Positions 8,321 through 17,368 of a stretch of DNA of 64,000 bases are shown piece by piece. Position 1 is the first letter of the stretch. Each line of letters starts with the position of its first letter. A model generated the notes under the pieces. The model had not been told where the DNA came from. It was given only the letters and a program-made list of their open reading frames with translations, and searched no databases. A program made the position numbers and the translations under genes. Location: assembly GCA_964406465.1 (NCBI GenBank), contig CAYORT010000007.1, positions 45,283-109,282 on the forward strand, in the 5' to 3' direction. The stretch comes from JAHEZL01 sp964406465 (GTDB lineage: Bacteria; Bacteroidota; Bacteroidia; Flavobacteriales_C; GCA-002722245).

Positions 8321-10684
8321 ATGCAGTTTCTGAAGAAAATTAGTTTCCGACAAAAACTATTGCTAGCGACATTGTTCCCACTAGCTATTGTGTGCTGGTT
8401 TTCTGTGCAAAAAATTCTGTTTGAGTTTAAAGAAAAGGATAAATTAGAAGTGATTGGAAAGAGGACTCAAGAAATTAAACTTATTTCGCAGTTGGTTCAT
8501 GAATTTCAAAAAGAAAGAGACTTTTCTGTTCTATACATCAACAATGCTACTCCCGAGATGCAGTTTAAACTTAGAGAGCAAGTGAAGCAAAGTGATTCTT
8601 TGGTGTATTCAATTAAAAGTTTGGTAAAGCAAGAACATTTGGATAGTTCTTTTTTTCAGGAGATTAAAGCCATACAAAGAGTGAGAGGGAATGTAGAAGG
8701 CTTCGTTTATGATTATCAGCAAGCCGATGATTATTTTTCTACCCACATAGAAAAGATGATCGATAAGATCGTAGCGATTTCTACTTCTGCAAGGACAGAA
8801 AAAACAAATGATCCGATTAGAGCATATATTTCTTTAGTGAATACCAAAGAATCCTTAGGTAGAATGAGAACTACCGTTAACAAGGCCTTTGATATGCATT
8901 TGTTTGATGGTTTGGATTATGGGAAATTTGCAGGTCAGAAAGGTGCTTTTGAAAGTAATCTAAAATCATTCATAAAATTAGCTTCGCCCGCCTTAAGTGA
9001 TAATTTCTGTCGCGATTTTAGTCAGGGAAGTGTTGCTAAAATGCGTGAAATGATTGCATATGCATTCACTCATCCTAACGATAAGTTGTACGAGTATTCA
9101 TCGGAAGATTGGTGGTTTAGCACAACAAGCGCACTTAATATCATTTATTCGGTGGAGAGCCTCTCTCTTTCTGAAATAGACAAGGTTGTGAATGATGATA
9201 TTTCTTTGGCTAATGATACCATTAATTCATCAATAGCATTGGTTTTAATTACTGTTTTGGTGGTGGTGTTAATGATTACCTTTTCTGTAAGGTCGGTAAA
9301 TAATCAAATGCGACGATTGAGTATTTCTGCAAGGAAAATTGAAGATGGAAATACCGATATAGATTTAGAAGTTTATACCAAAGATTCAATTGGCGACTTA
9401 ACCAAAGCATTTCTCTCTTTGGCTGAAAATACTAAGGAATTGGCTGATATTGCCAATGAAATTGGAAAAGGTAATTATGATGTGCCAGTTAAAATTAGGG
9501 GGCCATATGATATTTTAGGTAAAGCGATTGTAAATATGCAGGAGTCGCTTAAGCGCACCACAGCTGAGATGAATCAGTTGGTTGAAGAGTTAAGATTGAG
9601 CAATAAATACAAATCTGAGTTTTTAGCGAATATGTCTCATGAACTAAGAACTCCGTTAAATAGCTTGTTAATACTTTCTCAGTTATTGAAAGAAAATAGT
9701 GAAGGAAATTTAACTCCAGATCAAGTGGATTCAGCAGCTGTGATACATAAGTCGGGTGCTTCGTTATTGCGATTGATTAATGATATTCTTGATTTGTCTA
9801 AAATTGAAGCAGGTAAATTGGATGTTGAAATCATGCAGGTGTCATTGGTGGAGGTTTTAGATGATGTTCATGGTGTTTTTAAGCCCTTGGCAAAAGAGAA
9901 GAAGATGAATTTAGAATGGACAAATAGGATAGGAGATATTTTGTTCATGTCTGATAAACATCGATTGCAGCAAATTTTAAAGAATATCATTTCAAATGCC
10001 ATCAAGTATACACCAGAAGGGGGTACAGTAACTTTAGATGTGAAGCAATCCACTTCCATGATTTCATTTGTTGTTACTGATACCGGAATAGGCATTCCAA
10101 AAGATAAACAGAGTCAGGTATTTGAGGCATTTAAGCAAGCAGATGGTTCAATAAGCCGACAATATGGAGGAACGGGATTGGGGTTGTCGATCACAAAAAA
10201 TTTAGTGCATTTGTTAAGCGGAGAAATTGAATTTAGCAGTGAGCCAGGAAAAGGCACTAGTTTTACTGTTAATTTTCCTTTGATAGATTACACCATTAGG
10301 CAGAATATTCAAAAGGATGAGGTTGTAGCCAAAACCGAAAAAGTGGAATGGTTGAACATTGATAAATTAATTCATCAGGAATACTCTAAATATTTACGAG
10401 GTAAATCGATACATATTTTTAGCAAAGATATTTTGCATGTCTATCAACTTAACGCATTGTTTGAAAAGTATGATTGCAAGGTAGAGGAGATTGGTTCTTT
10501 GCAAGAATTACTAGTAAAGTCAAAGGAAAGAGGCTTTAAGGTTTTGCTCGTTGATCAAGATGATTTAGTTGATGGAGAAATTACTGTTTTGAAGTCAATA
10601 GGTAGGTTGATATGGCTTGAAAAATCTGCAAATACTGAGCTACAGATATTAGAAAATATTAAAAAGGTACTAGAACATGTTTAA
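8321..10684 (+). CDS. membrane sensor histidine kinase with NIT-like sensor and degenerate receiver tail
   Basis: About 787 residues. Order: membrane helix (about 12-28); a helical extracytoplasmic domain (about 30-300) with LVHEFQKERDFSVLYINN, resembling the nitrate/nitrite-sensing (NIT) domain; second membrane helix (about 305-327); HAMP linker; dimerisation helix with phospho-acceptor H440 in SHELRTPLNS; ATPase domain with DTGIGIP and GGTGLGLS. The last 110 residues look like a receiver fold (VLLVDQDDLVDGE) lacking most acidic-pocket features. The ligand is inferred from fold only. The next kinase gene overlaps its end by 8 bases, so the two are probably translationally coupled in one phosphorelay. 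Confidence 0.85.
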   Translation: MQFLKKISFRQKLLLATLFPLAIVCWFSVQKILFEFKEKDKLEVIGKRTQEIKLISQLVHEFQKERDFSVLYINNATPEMQFKLREQVKQSDSLVYSIKSLVKQEHLDSSFFQEIKAIQRVRGNVEGFVYDYQQADDYFSTHIEKMIDKIVAISTSARTEKTNDPIRAYISLVNTKESLGRMRTTVNKAFDMHLFDGLDYGKFAGQKGAFESNLKSFIKLASPALSDNFCRDFSQGSVAKMREMIAYAFTHPNDKLYEYSSEDWWFSTTSALNIIYSVESLSLSEIDKVVNDDISLANDTINSSIALVLITVLVVVLMITFSVRSVNNQMRRLSISARKIEDGNTDIDLEVYTKDSIGDLTKAFLSLAENTKELADIANEIGKGNYDVPVKIRGPYDILGKAIVNMQESLKRTTAEMNQLVEELRLSNKYKSEFLANMSHELRTPLNSLLILSQLLKENSEGNLTPDQVDSAAVIHKSGASLLRLINDILDLSKIEAGKLDVEIMQVSLVEVLDDVHGVFKPLAKEKKMNLEWTNRIGDILFMSDKHRLQQILKNIISNAIKYTPEGGTVTLDVKQSTSMISFVVTDTGIGIPKDKQSQVFEAFKQADGSISRQYGGTGLGLSITKNLVHLLSGEIEFSSEPGKGTSFTVNFPLIDYTIRQNIQKDEVVAKTEKVEWLNIDKLIHQEYSKYLRGKSIHIFSKDILHVYQLNALFEKYDCKVEEIGSLQELLVKSKERGFKVLLVDQDDLVDGEITVLKSIGRLIWLEKSANTELQILENIKKVLEHV

Positions 10685-12668
10685 AGTGCAAAGGAAAGAC
10701 GAGCCGGCCAATATTTTGTTGGTGGATGACGTGGCAGAAAATATTTACGCCCTAGAGAAGATGTTGGCTGGTAAGGATAGGAAATTCTTCAAAGCCACCT
10801 CTGGAAAAGAGGCGCTTAAAATTGCATTGAATGAGCCTATTGCCCTAATTCTTCTTGATGTTCAGATGCCCGAGATGAATGGGTTTGAAGTTGCTGAGAT
10901 ATTGAAATCAAATAAAAAGACTGCAGGTATTTCTATCTTGTTTGTCACAGCGATTAGCAAAGAACAACAATATGTTCTTAAGGGGTATGAAACGGGAGCG
11001 GTAGACTATTTATTTAAGCCATTAGATGTTGAGATAACAAAAGCAAAGGTTAAGACATATCTTGAGTTGTATCGTCAGAAAAATGAGTTAGAGCAACAAA
11101 ATGTGATGTTGGAAAACTTGAATAGTCTGGTAGATAACTCGATATATATTACCTGCATATTCGATCTAGATACTTTTGTGGTGGAGCAGGTAAATCAAAC
11201 TTTTAAGTTATTGCTCGATTACGATGTTGAAGAAGTGGTTGGCACATCGCTGCTTAAGTATTTCAACAATGAAGATATTGATGACACCAAAAGCATCATT
11301 CAGGAAGAACTAGGTAACAATGCTGATGTTTTCGTTTTTGAAAATAGAATGCGCGGTAAATCGGGCGCCGAGAAGTGGATGAGATGGAAACTTGTGGTTA
11401 AACACGGGAAATGTTTTGCCAATGCTACCGACATTACCATACGAAAGCAAACCGAAAAGAAATTAAGTGAAAATTTGGCTTACTTAGTTCGCATCAATAA
11501 GGAGTTGGCAGAAGCGAAAAGATTGGCAGAAGCATCGGTAAAGGTGAAGCAAGATTTTATGGCCAATATGAGTCATGAGATTAGAACGCCTATGAATGCT
11601 ATTATCGGTTTTACCAATTTGGTGCTTAAGACCGATCTAACAGATGACCAAAGAACAAGTTTGCAATCGGTAAAGATTTCGGGAGAAAATTTGATTGTTA
11701 TTATCAACGATATTCTAGATTTCTCTAAAATTGAAGCGGGTAAAATGACTATTGAATCTGCACAATTTGATTTGAAAACTGTTGTGGCAGAAGTTTTAAA
11801 AATGCAAGGCCAGGCAGCCAAAGATAAAGGAATAGAGCTTGTTTTAGAATTGCCTGAATCAGTTCCAAGTTACTTAATAGGCGATCCTGTTCGTTTGAAT
11901 CAGATCTTGTTAAATCTCATCAGCAATGCGGTAAAGTTTACTGCTAAAGGTAAAGTGTCGCTATCTGTAAAATCACTGTTAGAAGACACCAAAAACGCGA
12001 AGATTCAGTTTGTTGTTGAGGATACAGGAATAGGGATTCCTAATGATAAGTTGGAAAATATCTTTGAAAGTTTTACTCAAGCTAAAGGTGATACAACGAG
12101 AAAATATGGAGGCACAGGTTTAGGGTTAACAATTGTAAAGAAAATTGTTGGTTTGATGCAAGGAGAGATTAAGGTGGAAAGTGAGCTAGATAAGGGGTCT
12201 AAATTCATTGTTGAAATTACTTTTCCTAAAGGAGTTTCTAGATCAGCTGAAATTAAAATTGAAGAAGACAATCAGGTTATTGAGCTTGGTAAATTACAAA
12301 TACTCTTGGCCGAAGACAATGAACTCAATCAAATTTTAGCCAAGCGTGTTTTAAATAACTTTGGTTGTGAAGTAGAAATAGCTGAGAACGGTAAGATTGC
12401 TCTGGAAAAATTCAGAAACAAAGATTACGATATTATACTGATGGATATTATGATGCCCGAGATGGATGGCCTAGAAGCAACGAAAATTATTCGAAACGAA
12501 TTTTCTGAGCCAAAGAAAAATATTCCTATCTTGGCTATGACAGCGTTCATATTTACTGAGTCTGACGACAACAAATATTTAGAAGCAGGAATGGATGATT
12601 ATATTTTGAAGCCATTCAATCCTGATAAATTGAAACAAAAAATTGCTAAACTTGTAGAACGGGCTTAA
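10677..12668 (+). CDS. hybrid histidine kinase, REC-PAS-HisKA-HATPase-REC
   Basis: About 663 residues with no membrane segment, so cytoplasmic. Order: receiver 1 (about 10-130) with phospho-acceptor D61 in LILLDVQMPEMNG; PAS-like domain (about 145-260); coiled linker; dimerisation domain with H300 in SHEIRTPMNA; ATPase domain with DTGIGIPND and GGTGLGLT; receiver 2 with D590 in IILMDIMMPEMDG. It probably receives phosphate from or together with the upstream membrane kinase and passes it to the Hpt protein encoded 8 bases downstream. Signal and output are unknown. Confidence 0.9.
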   Translation: MFKVQRKDEPANILLVDDVAENIYALEKMLAGKDRKFFKATSGKEALKIALNEPIALILLDVQMPEMNGFEVAEILKSNKKTAGISILFVTAISKEQQYVLKGYETGAVDYLFKPLDVEITKAKVKTYLELYRQKNELEQQNVMLENLNSLVDNSIYITCIFDLDTFVVEQVNQTFKLLLDYDVEEVVGTSLLKYFNNEDIDDTKSIIQEELGNNADVFVFENRMRGKSGAEKWMRWKLVVKHGKCFANATDITIRKQTEKKLSENLAYLVRINKELAEAKRLAEASVKVKQDFMANMSHEIRTPMNAIIGFTNLVLKTDLTDDQRTSLQSVKISGENLIVIINDILDFSKIEAGKMTIESAQFDLKTVVAEVLKMQGQAAKDKGIELVLELPESVPSYLIGDPVRLNQILLNLISNAVKFTAKGKVSLSVKSLLEDTKNAKIQFVVEDTGIGIPNDKLENIFESFTQAKGDTTRKYGGTGLGLTIVKKIVGLMQGEIKVESELDKGSKFIVEITFPKGVSRSAEIKIEEDNQVIELGKLQILLAEDNELNQILAKRVLNNFGCEVEIAENGKIALEKFRNKDYDIILMDIMMPEMDGLEATKIIRNEFSEPKKNIPILAMTAFIFTESDDNKYLEAGMDDYILKPFNPDKLKQKIAKLVERA

Positions 12669-12676
12669 CGTAACTT

Positions 12677-13036
12677 ATGGGAAAATGCCAACACATTGAT
12701 TTAAACTACTTAAATGACCTTTCATTAGGAAGTAAAGATTTCATGGAAGATTTAATAGTTTCTTTCATCAAAACGACGCCTGATTCTATTTCAAAAATGC
12801 AAGAGTGTTTGGTTTCCAAAGATTATCAGCAAATAGGTGGTATTGCGCATAAATTGAAGACGAGTTTTTCGTTTATGGGGATGAGTAAAATGGTAGAAGT
12901 GAGTAAATTGCTTCAGGAATATGGGCTAAACAATAAAGATTTAGATAAAATACCCGGCTTAATTAATGAAGTAGTGAGCGAATACCCTTTGGCTGAAGCA
13001 GAATTAAAACAAGAATTAACTCAATTGCAACATTGA
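12677..13036 (+). CDS. histidine phosphotransfer (Hpt) domain protein
   Basis: 119 residues, all helical, with the Hpt motif GIAHKLKTSFSFMG; H58 is the expected phosphorylated residue. Hpt proteins shuttle phosphate between a hybrid-kinase receiver and a final response regulator. Its position between a hybrid kinase and a response regulator gene fits that role exactly. Confidence 0.88.
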   Translation: MGKCQHIDLNYLNDLSLGSKDFMEDLIVSFIKTTPDSISKMQECLVSKDYQQIGGIAHKLKTSFSFMGMSKMVEVSKLLQEYGLNNKDLDKIPGLINEVVSEYPLAEAELKQELTQLQH

Positions 13037-13051
13037 TATTAAATAAAAATT

Positions 13052-13615
13052 ATGGCTAATACTCTAATTTACCTTGTTGATGACGATGAATTGTATTTAA
13101 AAACGGCAGTTCATAATCTTAGTCAGAATAAAGGCTTAACAATTAAAACTTTTATGAATGGGGAGTCTTTATTGAAAGCCCTCAGCAAAAAGCCTGATAT
13201 CGTTATTCTCGATTATTTTCTTGATAGTGAAAAGCCCGAGGCCATGTCGGGAATAAAAGTTTTACAGGAAATAAAGCAAATCGCGCCAGATGTAGAGGTG
13301 TTGATGTTATCTGGCCAAGAGGATATAGATGTCGCTGTAAACTCAGTAAAGTATGGTGCAGTAGATTATATTGTTAAGAATAAGAGTGCTTTTATTCGAG
13401 TGCAAAATGATATCAAGCGTATCATGGAAGGCAAAGAGAAAGATAAGGAGAATGCAGGTTTCAAGAAGTTTGTATTTATCCTAGTTGGTTTCTTGTTATT
13501 GCTTGTCATTTTCTTGATTGTTTATTATTTCGATCCTACGGTCTTTGGTTTGTTGCCAGATCCAGCAGGACCACTTCCTGATGTGAAAGAGGGCGGAGTG
13601 CCAGCTGCTCACTAA
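13052..13615 (+). CDS. response regulator with C-terminal transmembrane helix
   Basis: 187 residues. Residues 1-125 form a receiver domain: acidic pocket VDDDE near 9-13, phospho-acceptor D54 in VILDYFLDS, and the conserved Lys in YIVKNK near 109-111. After a charged linker there is one strong membrane helix (about 139-160), then a short Pro/Gly tail ending GVPAAH. There is no DNA-binding or enzymatic domain, so output would be at the membrane, for instance by contact with another protein. It is probably the terminal acceptor of the kinase-hybrid-Hpt chain just upstream. A membrane-tethered stand-alone receiver is unusual. Confidence 0.85.
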   Translation: MANTLIYLVDDDELYLKTAVHNLSQNKGLTIKTFMNGESLLKALSKKPDIVILDYFLDSEKPEAMSGIKVLQEIKQIAPDVEVLMLSGQEDIDVAVNSVKYGAVDYIVKNKSAFIRVQNDIKRIMEGKEKDKENAGFKKFVFILVGFLLLLVIFLIVYYFDPTVFGLLPDPAGPLPDVKEGGVPAAH

Positions 13616-13638
13616 ATAGTAATTAAAATATGTATGTA

Positions 13639-13676
13639 ACATCCGCACTTAGCTAAGGGGCGGATGTTTTTTTTTT
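13639..13676 (+). terminator. rho-independent terminator after the phosphorelay operon
   Basis: ACATCCGC and GCGGATGT form the stem, followed by ten T. The T run leads directly into the ilvD promoter region (GCATCTTTGCAAC), so the two elements are packed together. Confidence 0.88.
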
Positions 13677-13705
13677 GCATCTTTGCAACTCATAAAAATT
13701 TAACC

Positions 13706-15382
13706 ATGGCAAAAGAATTAAACATTCACAGTAAAACAATCACTCAAGACCCAACGCAACCAGCTTCTCAAGCAATGTTGTATGGTGTAGGTTTAACAGA
13801 TGAAGACATGAACAAAGCTCAAGTAGGTATTGTAAGTACGGGTTATGAAGGTAACACTTGCAATATGCACTTAAACGGTTTTGCAACAGATATTAAGAAA
13901 AGTGTAGTGGATGCTAATTTAGTGGGTTTGATTTTTCATACAATTGGAGTAAGTGATGGTATTTCGAATGGTACTCAAGGAATGAAATATTCTTTGGTTT
14001 CTCGTGATATTATTGCCGATTCTATAGAAACGGTTGTAAATGCTCAGTTTTACGATGCTGTAGTGCCAGTTGTAGGTTGTGATAAAAATATGCCAGGAGC
14101 AATGATTGCTTTGGGAAGATTGAATCGTCCTGGAATATTGGTGTATGGGGGTTCTATTGCAGGCGGACACTATTGCGGTAAAACATTAAATATCATTTCT
14201 GCATTTGAGGCCTTGGGTGAGAAAAACCAAGGTAAATTGAGTGACGAAGATTATAAAGGAATTATCAAAAATTCTTGTCCGGGCGCAGGTGCTTGTGGTG
14301 GCATGTACACAGCCAACACAATGTCTTCTGCAATTGAAGCAATGGGAATGAGCTTACCTTATTCGTCTTCTGCTCCAGCTTTGAGCAAAGAGAAGCAGGC
14401 AGAGTTGAAGAATGTAGGCGCAGCGTTAAGAAACTTAATGGAGAAAGCCATTAAACCACGTGATATCATGACGCGCAAAGCATTCGAAAATGCCATGCGA
14501 TTGATCGTTATCTTAGGTGGTTCTACCAACGCGGTATTGCATTTAATTGCTATGGCCGATGCGGTTGATGTTAAATTGACTTTGGATGATTTCCAAAAGA
14601 TGAGTGATGAAACGCCTTTCTTGGCCGATTTGAAACCATCGGGTAAATATTTAATGGAGGATTTACATGCTGTTGGAGGTGTTCCTGCAGTAATGAAAAT
14701 GTTATTAGAAAGAGGTTTACTTCATGGCGACTGCCTAACTGTAACGGGTAAAACTCTAGCTGAAAATTTAGCTTCTGTTCCTGGTTTGAAAGAAGGGCAA
14801 GATTTGATCATGCCTTTCGATAAGCCTTTAAAAGAGACTGGACACATTAGAATTCTATACGGAAATCTTGCTACTAAAGGATCTGTAGCAAAAATTACAG
14901 GAAAAGAAGGAGAGTTGTTTGAAGGAACTGCTGTTGTTTTCGACGACGAATTTGCTGCAATTGATGGTATTTTAGGTGGTAAAGTGAAAAAAGGAAATGT
15001 GATTGTTATTAGATACGAGGGGCCTAAGGGCGGACCAGGTATGCCTGAGATGTTGAAGCCAACATCTGCTGTGATGGGCGCCGGTTTAGGGAAAGACGTT
15101 GCTCTAATTACCGATGGTCGCTTTAGCGGTGGTTCTCACGGTTTCATGGTAGGACATATTTGTCCGGAAGCCCAAGAAGGTGGAAACATCGGTTTGGTAA
15201 AAGATGGCGATATCATTCGTATTGATGCTATCAAGAATACTATAGATGTTAAGGTTTCTGATGCTGAATTGGCTGAGCGTCGCAAATCATGGAAACCAAA
15301 AGCTGGTCCAACTAGAGGTATATTGGCAAAGTACGCTAAGAGTGTTGGCCCTGCATCTGAAGGTTGTATTACCGATAAGTAA
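13706..15382 (+). CDS. ilvD: dihydroxy-acid dehydratase IlvD
   Basis: About 558 residues from the ATG at 13706; the frame is open further upstream but runs into the terminator. It dehydrates 2,3-dihydroxy-isovalerate and 2,3-dihydroxy-3-methylvalerate to the keto acids of valine and isoleucine, using an iron-sulfur cluster. Visible family motifs include GCDKNMPGAMIA, CPGAGACGGMYTANTMS and TDGRFSGGSHGFMVGH. It opens the ilv cluster. The 203 bases between it and ilvB hold a leader peptide and an attenuator-like terminator, so ilvD and the rest may be regulated separately. Confidence 0.96.
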   Translation: MAKELNIHSKTITQDPTQPASQAMLYGVGLTDEDMNKAQVGIVSTGYEGNTCNMHLNGFATDIKKSVVDANLVGLIFHTIGVSDGISNGTQGMKYSLVSRDIIADSIETVVNAQFYDAVVPVVGCDKNMPGAMIALGRLNRPGILVYGGSIAGGHYCGKTLNIISAFEALGEKNQGKLSDEDYKGIIKNSCPGAGACGGMYTANTMSSAIEAMGMSLPYSSSAPALSKEKQAELKNVGAALRNLMEKAIKPRDIMTRKAFENAMRLIVILGGSTNAVLHLIAMADAVDVKLTLDDFQKMSDETPFLADLKPSGKYLMEDLHAVGGVPAVMKMLLERGLLHGDCLTVTGKTLAENLASVPGLKEGQDLIMPFDKPLKETGHIRILYGNLATKGSVAKITGKEGELFEGTAVVFDDEFAAIDGILGGKVKKGNVIVIRYEGPKGGPGMPEMLKPTSAVMGAGLGKDVALITDGRFSGGSHGFMVGHICPEAQEGGNIGLVKDGDIIRIDAIKNTIDVKVSDAELAERRKSWKPKAGPTRGILAKYAKSVGPASEGCITDK

Positions 15383-15462
15383 TTGATATTTAAAGAAAAA
15401 TATATTCAAAAAATTAGGTGGGTAATTGAATCTTTTACTATTATTGTAGCCTGAAACTGAAA

Positions 15463-15516
15463 ATGAATTTTTTAAATAACAATATTATTGTCGTGGTTGT
15501 CTCCTCTCTGGGGTGA
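15463..15516 (+). CDS. ilv leader peptide, 17 residues, Ile/Val-rich
   Basis: ATG at 15463, TGA at 15514-15516; product MNFLNNNIIVVVVSSLG. Two Ile codons and four consecutive Val codons precede Ser-Ser-Leu. Runs of codons for the pathway end products are the hallmark of attenuation leader peptides. The stop lies 23 bases before the terminator hairpin that precedes ilvB. A chance short ORF with six consecutive branched-chain codons in exactly this place is unlikely. I saw no clear ribosome-binding site, which is normal in this phylum. Confidence 0.8.
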   Translation: MNFLNNNIIVVVVSSLG

Positions 15517-15571
15517 GAAAGCACGTCTATAAAAAGAACAAGCCTTTCTCGAAATCGGGAAAGGCTTTTTT
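15514..15571 (+). promoter_or_regulatory. predicted transcription attenuator of the ilvBNAC genes
   Basis: The terminator hairpin has arms AAGCCTTTC-TCG (15540-15551) and CGG-GAAAGGCTT (15556-15567), an AAAT loop and a T run to 15571. A rival pairing exists: GAGAAAG at 15515-15521, overlapping the leader stop, is complementary to CTTTCTC at 15544-15550 in the 5' arm. Inference: ribosomes stalled at the Ile/Val codons leave 15515-15521 free to pair and prevent termination, whereas a ribosome reaching the stop codon covers it and lets the terminator form. Confidence 0.75.
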
Positions 15572-15585
15572 AATAAATAAGGGTT

Positions 15586-17325
15586 ATGGAAACTATCATG
15601 GAACAAGAGAAAACGAAAACAGAAAAAAAATCAGAAATGAAAAAAGTAACTGGAGCTGAAGCTGTTGTTCTTTCTTTACTAGCAGAAGGAATTGAAGTTG
15701 TTTACGGTTATCCTGGCGGAGCAATTATGCCAGTGTATGACGAGTTGTATAAATACCAAGATAAAATTCATCACGTCTTAGTGCGCCATGAGCAAGGAGC
15801 AATTCATGCTGCCGAAGGTGCTGCACGTGTAACCAATAAACCAGCGGTGGCAATTGCTACTTCTGGTCCGGGAGCTACTAACTTAGTTACCGGTATTGCC
15901 GATGCTATGATTGATTCTACTCCGGTAGTTTGTTTAACAGGGCAAGTTGGTAGTCATTTATTGGGAACCGATGCTTTTCAAGAAACCGATATCGTTGGTA
16001 TTACCGCACCCATTACTAAGTGGTCTTTTCAGGTAACCAAAGCTTCGGAAATTCCTAAGGCTATTGCAAAAGCGTTTTATATTGCTAGCACAGGGAGACC
16101 TGGTCCGGTTTTGATTGATATTACAAAAGATGCTCAGTTTGATTCTTTCGAATTTGAGTATAAAAAATGCACACATATTCGCTCCTACAAGCCGAAACCA
16201 GAATTGAACATGGATTCAATTAAGGAGGCTGCTGCGGCTATCAATGCAGCAAAAAAACCATATATGTTGGTTGGACACGGTGTGTTATTGTCGCATGCGC
16301 AAGAAATAGTAAAAGCAGTAATTGAAAAAGCGGGAATTCCTGCAGCTTCTACTTTATTAGGGTTATCGGCATTACCAACCGATCATCCACTATATGTTGG
16401 TTATTTGGGTATGCATGGAAATTACGGTCCGAATATTAAAACCAATGAGTGTGATGTGTTGATTGCTGTTGGTATGCGTTTCGATGACCGTGTTACTGGT
16501 AGACTAAACGCTTATGCGAAACAAGCTAAGGTGATCCATATTGAATTAGATAAATCAGAAATTGGTAAAAACGTACCGGTTCACATTCCGGTTCATGCTG
16601 ATGCTAATGAAGCTCTGCATGCCTTGTTGCCTTTGTTGGATAGAAAAGAGCACAAAGAGTGGTTGCAAGAGTTTAAGGAGTGTGATAAAATTGAGCACGA
16701 AAAGGTGTTTAAACTTGACTTAACTCCGCAAACAGAAGCTATTAAAATGGCTGAGGTTATTCGCAAATTGAGTGATATTACTGAAGGTCAGGCCGTATTG
16801 GTTACCGATGTTGGTCAGCATCAAATGATTGCTACTAGATATTATCAGTTTAAATCAACCAATGCCAACGTATCATCTGGCGGATTGGGTACTATGGGCT
16901 TTGGTTTGCCTGCAGCTTTTGGTGCTAAAATGGCTCAGCCCGAAAGAGAAGTAGTGGCGATTATTGGTGATGGTGGATTCCAAATGAACATTCAAGAATT
17001 GGGAACTATTTTCCAAACTAATGCGGCAGTAAAAATCATCATTTTGAACAACAATTTCTTAGGAATGGTTCGTCAGTGGCAAGAGCTGTTCTTCGACAGA
17101 AGATATGCTCAAACCGAATTGATTAATCCTAACTTCTGCATGATTGCGCAAGGATACGGTATAGAGGCGAAGAAAATCGACAAACGTACCGATTTGGAAA
17201 CAGCTTTAAAAACTATGTTGGCGCATAATGGTCCTTATTTATTAGAGGTAATGGTAGAGCAAGAGGGGAATGTATTCCCAATGATACCACAGGGCGCAGC
17301 AGTTAATGAAGTAAGACTAGAATGA
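15586..17325 (+). CDS. ilvB: acetolactate synthase large subunit
   Basis: About 579 residues. It condenses pyruvate with pyruvate or 2-oxobutyrate, the first common step of Val/Leu/Ile synthesis, using thiamine diphosphate and FAD. Motifs: VVYGYPGGAIMPVYDELY near residue 38, RHEQGAIHAAEGAAR with the catalytic Glu, TSGPGATNLVTGIADA, and the cofactor motif GDGGFQMNIQELGT. Two ATGs (15586 and 15598) are both possible starts. It is the first gene behind the attenuator, with ilvN following after 43 bases. Confidence 0.95.
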   Translation: METIMEQEKTKTEKKSEMKKVTGAEAVVLSLLAEGIEVVYGYPGGAIMPVYDELYKYQDKIHHVLVRHEQGAIHAAEGAARVTNKPAVAIATSGPGATNLVTGIADAMIDSTPVVCLTGQVGSHLLGTDAFQETDIVGITAPITKWSFQVTKASEIPKAIAKAFYIASTGRPGPVLIDITKDAQFDSFEFEYKKCTHIRSYKPKPELNMDSIKEAAAAINAAKKPYMLVGHGVLLSHAQEIVKAVIEKAGIPAASTLLGLSALPTDHPLYVGYLGMHGNYGPNIKTNECDVLIAVGMRFDDRVTGRLNAYAKQAKVIHIELDKSEIGKNVPVHIPVHADANEALHALLPLLDRKEHKEWLQEFKECDKIEHEKVFKLDLTPQTEAIKMAEVIRKLSDITEGQAVLVTDVGQHQMIATRYYQFKSTNANVSSGGLGTMGFGLPAAFGAKMAQPEREVVAIIGDGGFQMNIQELGTIFQTNAAVKIIILNNNFLGMVRQWQELFFDRRYAQTELINPNFCMIAQGYGIEAKKIDKRTDLETALKTMLAHNGPYLLEVMVEQEGNVFPMIPQGAAVNEVRLE

Positions 17326-17327
17326 TA

Positions 17328-17360
17328 AATTCTTAATTCTGAATTTTTAATTTTTAATTG
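17328..17360 (+). repeat. tandem 7-bp repeat, AATTYTK type
   Basis: Nearly five consecutive 7-bp units: AATTCTT, AATTCTG, AATTTTT, AATTTTT, AATTG. It fills most of the ilvB-ilvN spacer. Related tracts occur at 20785 and 46448. Confidence 0.7.
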
Positions 17361-17368
17361 AACAACAA

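Noticed and set aside
13639..13705. Attenuator for ilvD
   Set aside because: The hairpin ends the upstream operon and there is no leader ORF with Ile/Val codons between it and ilvD.
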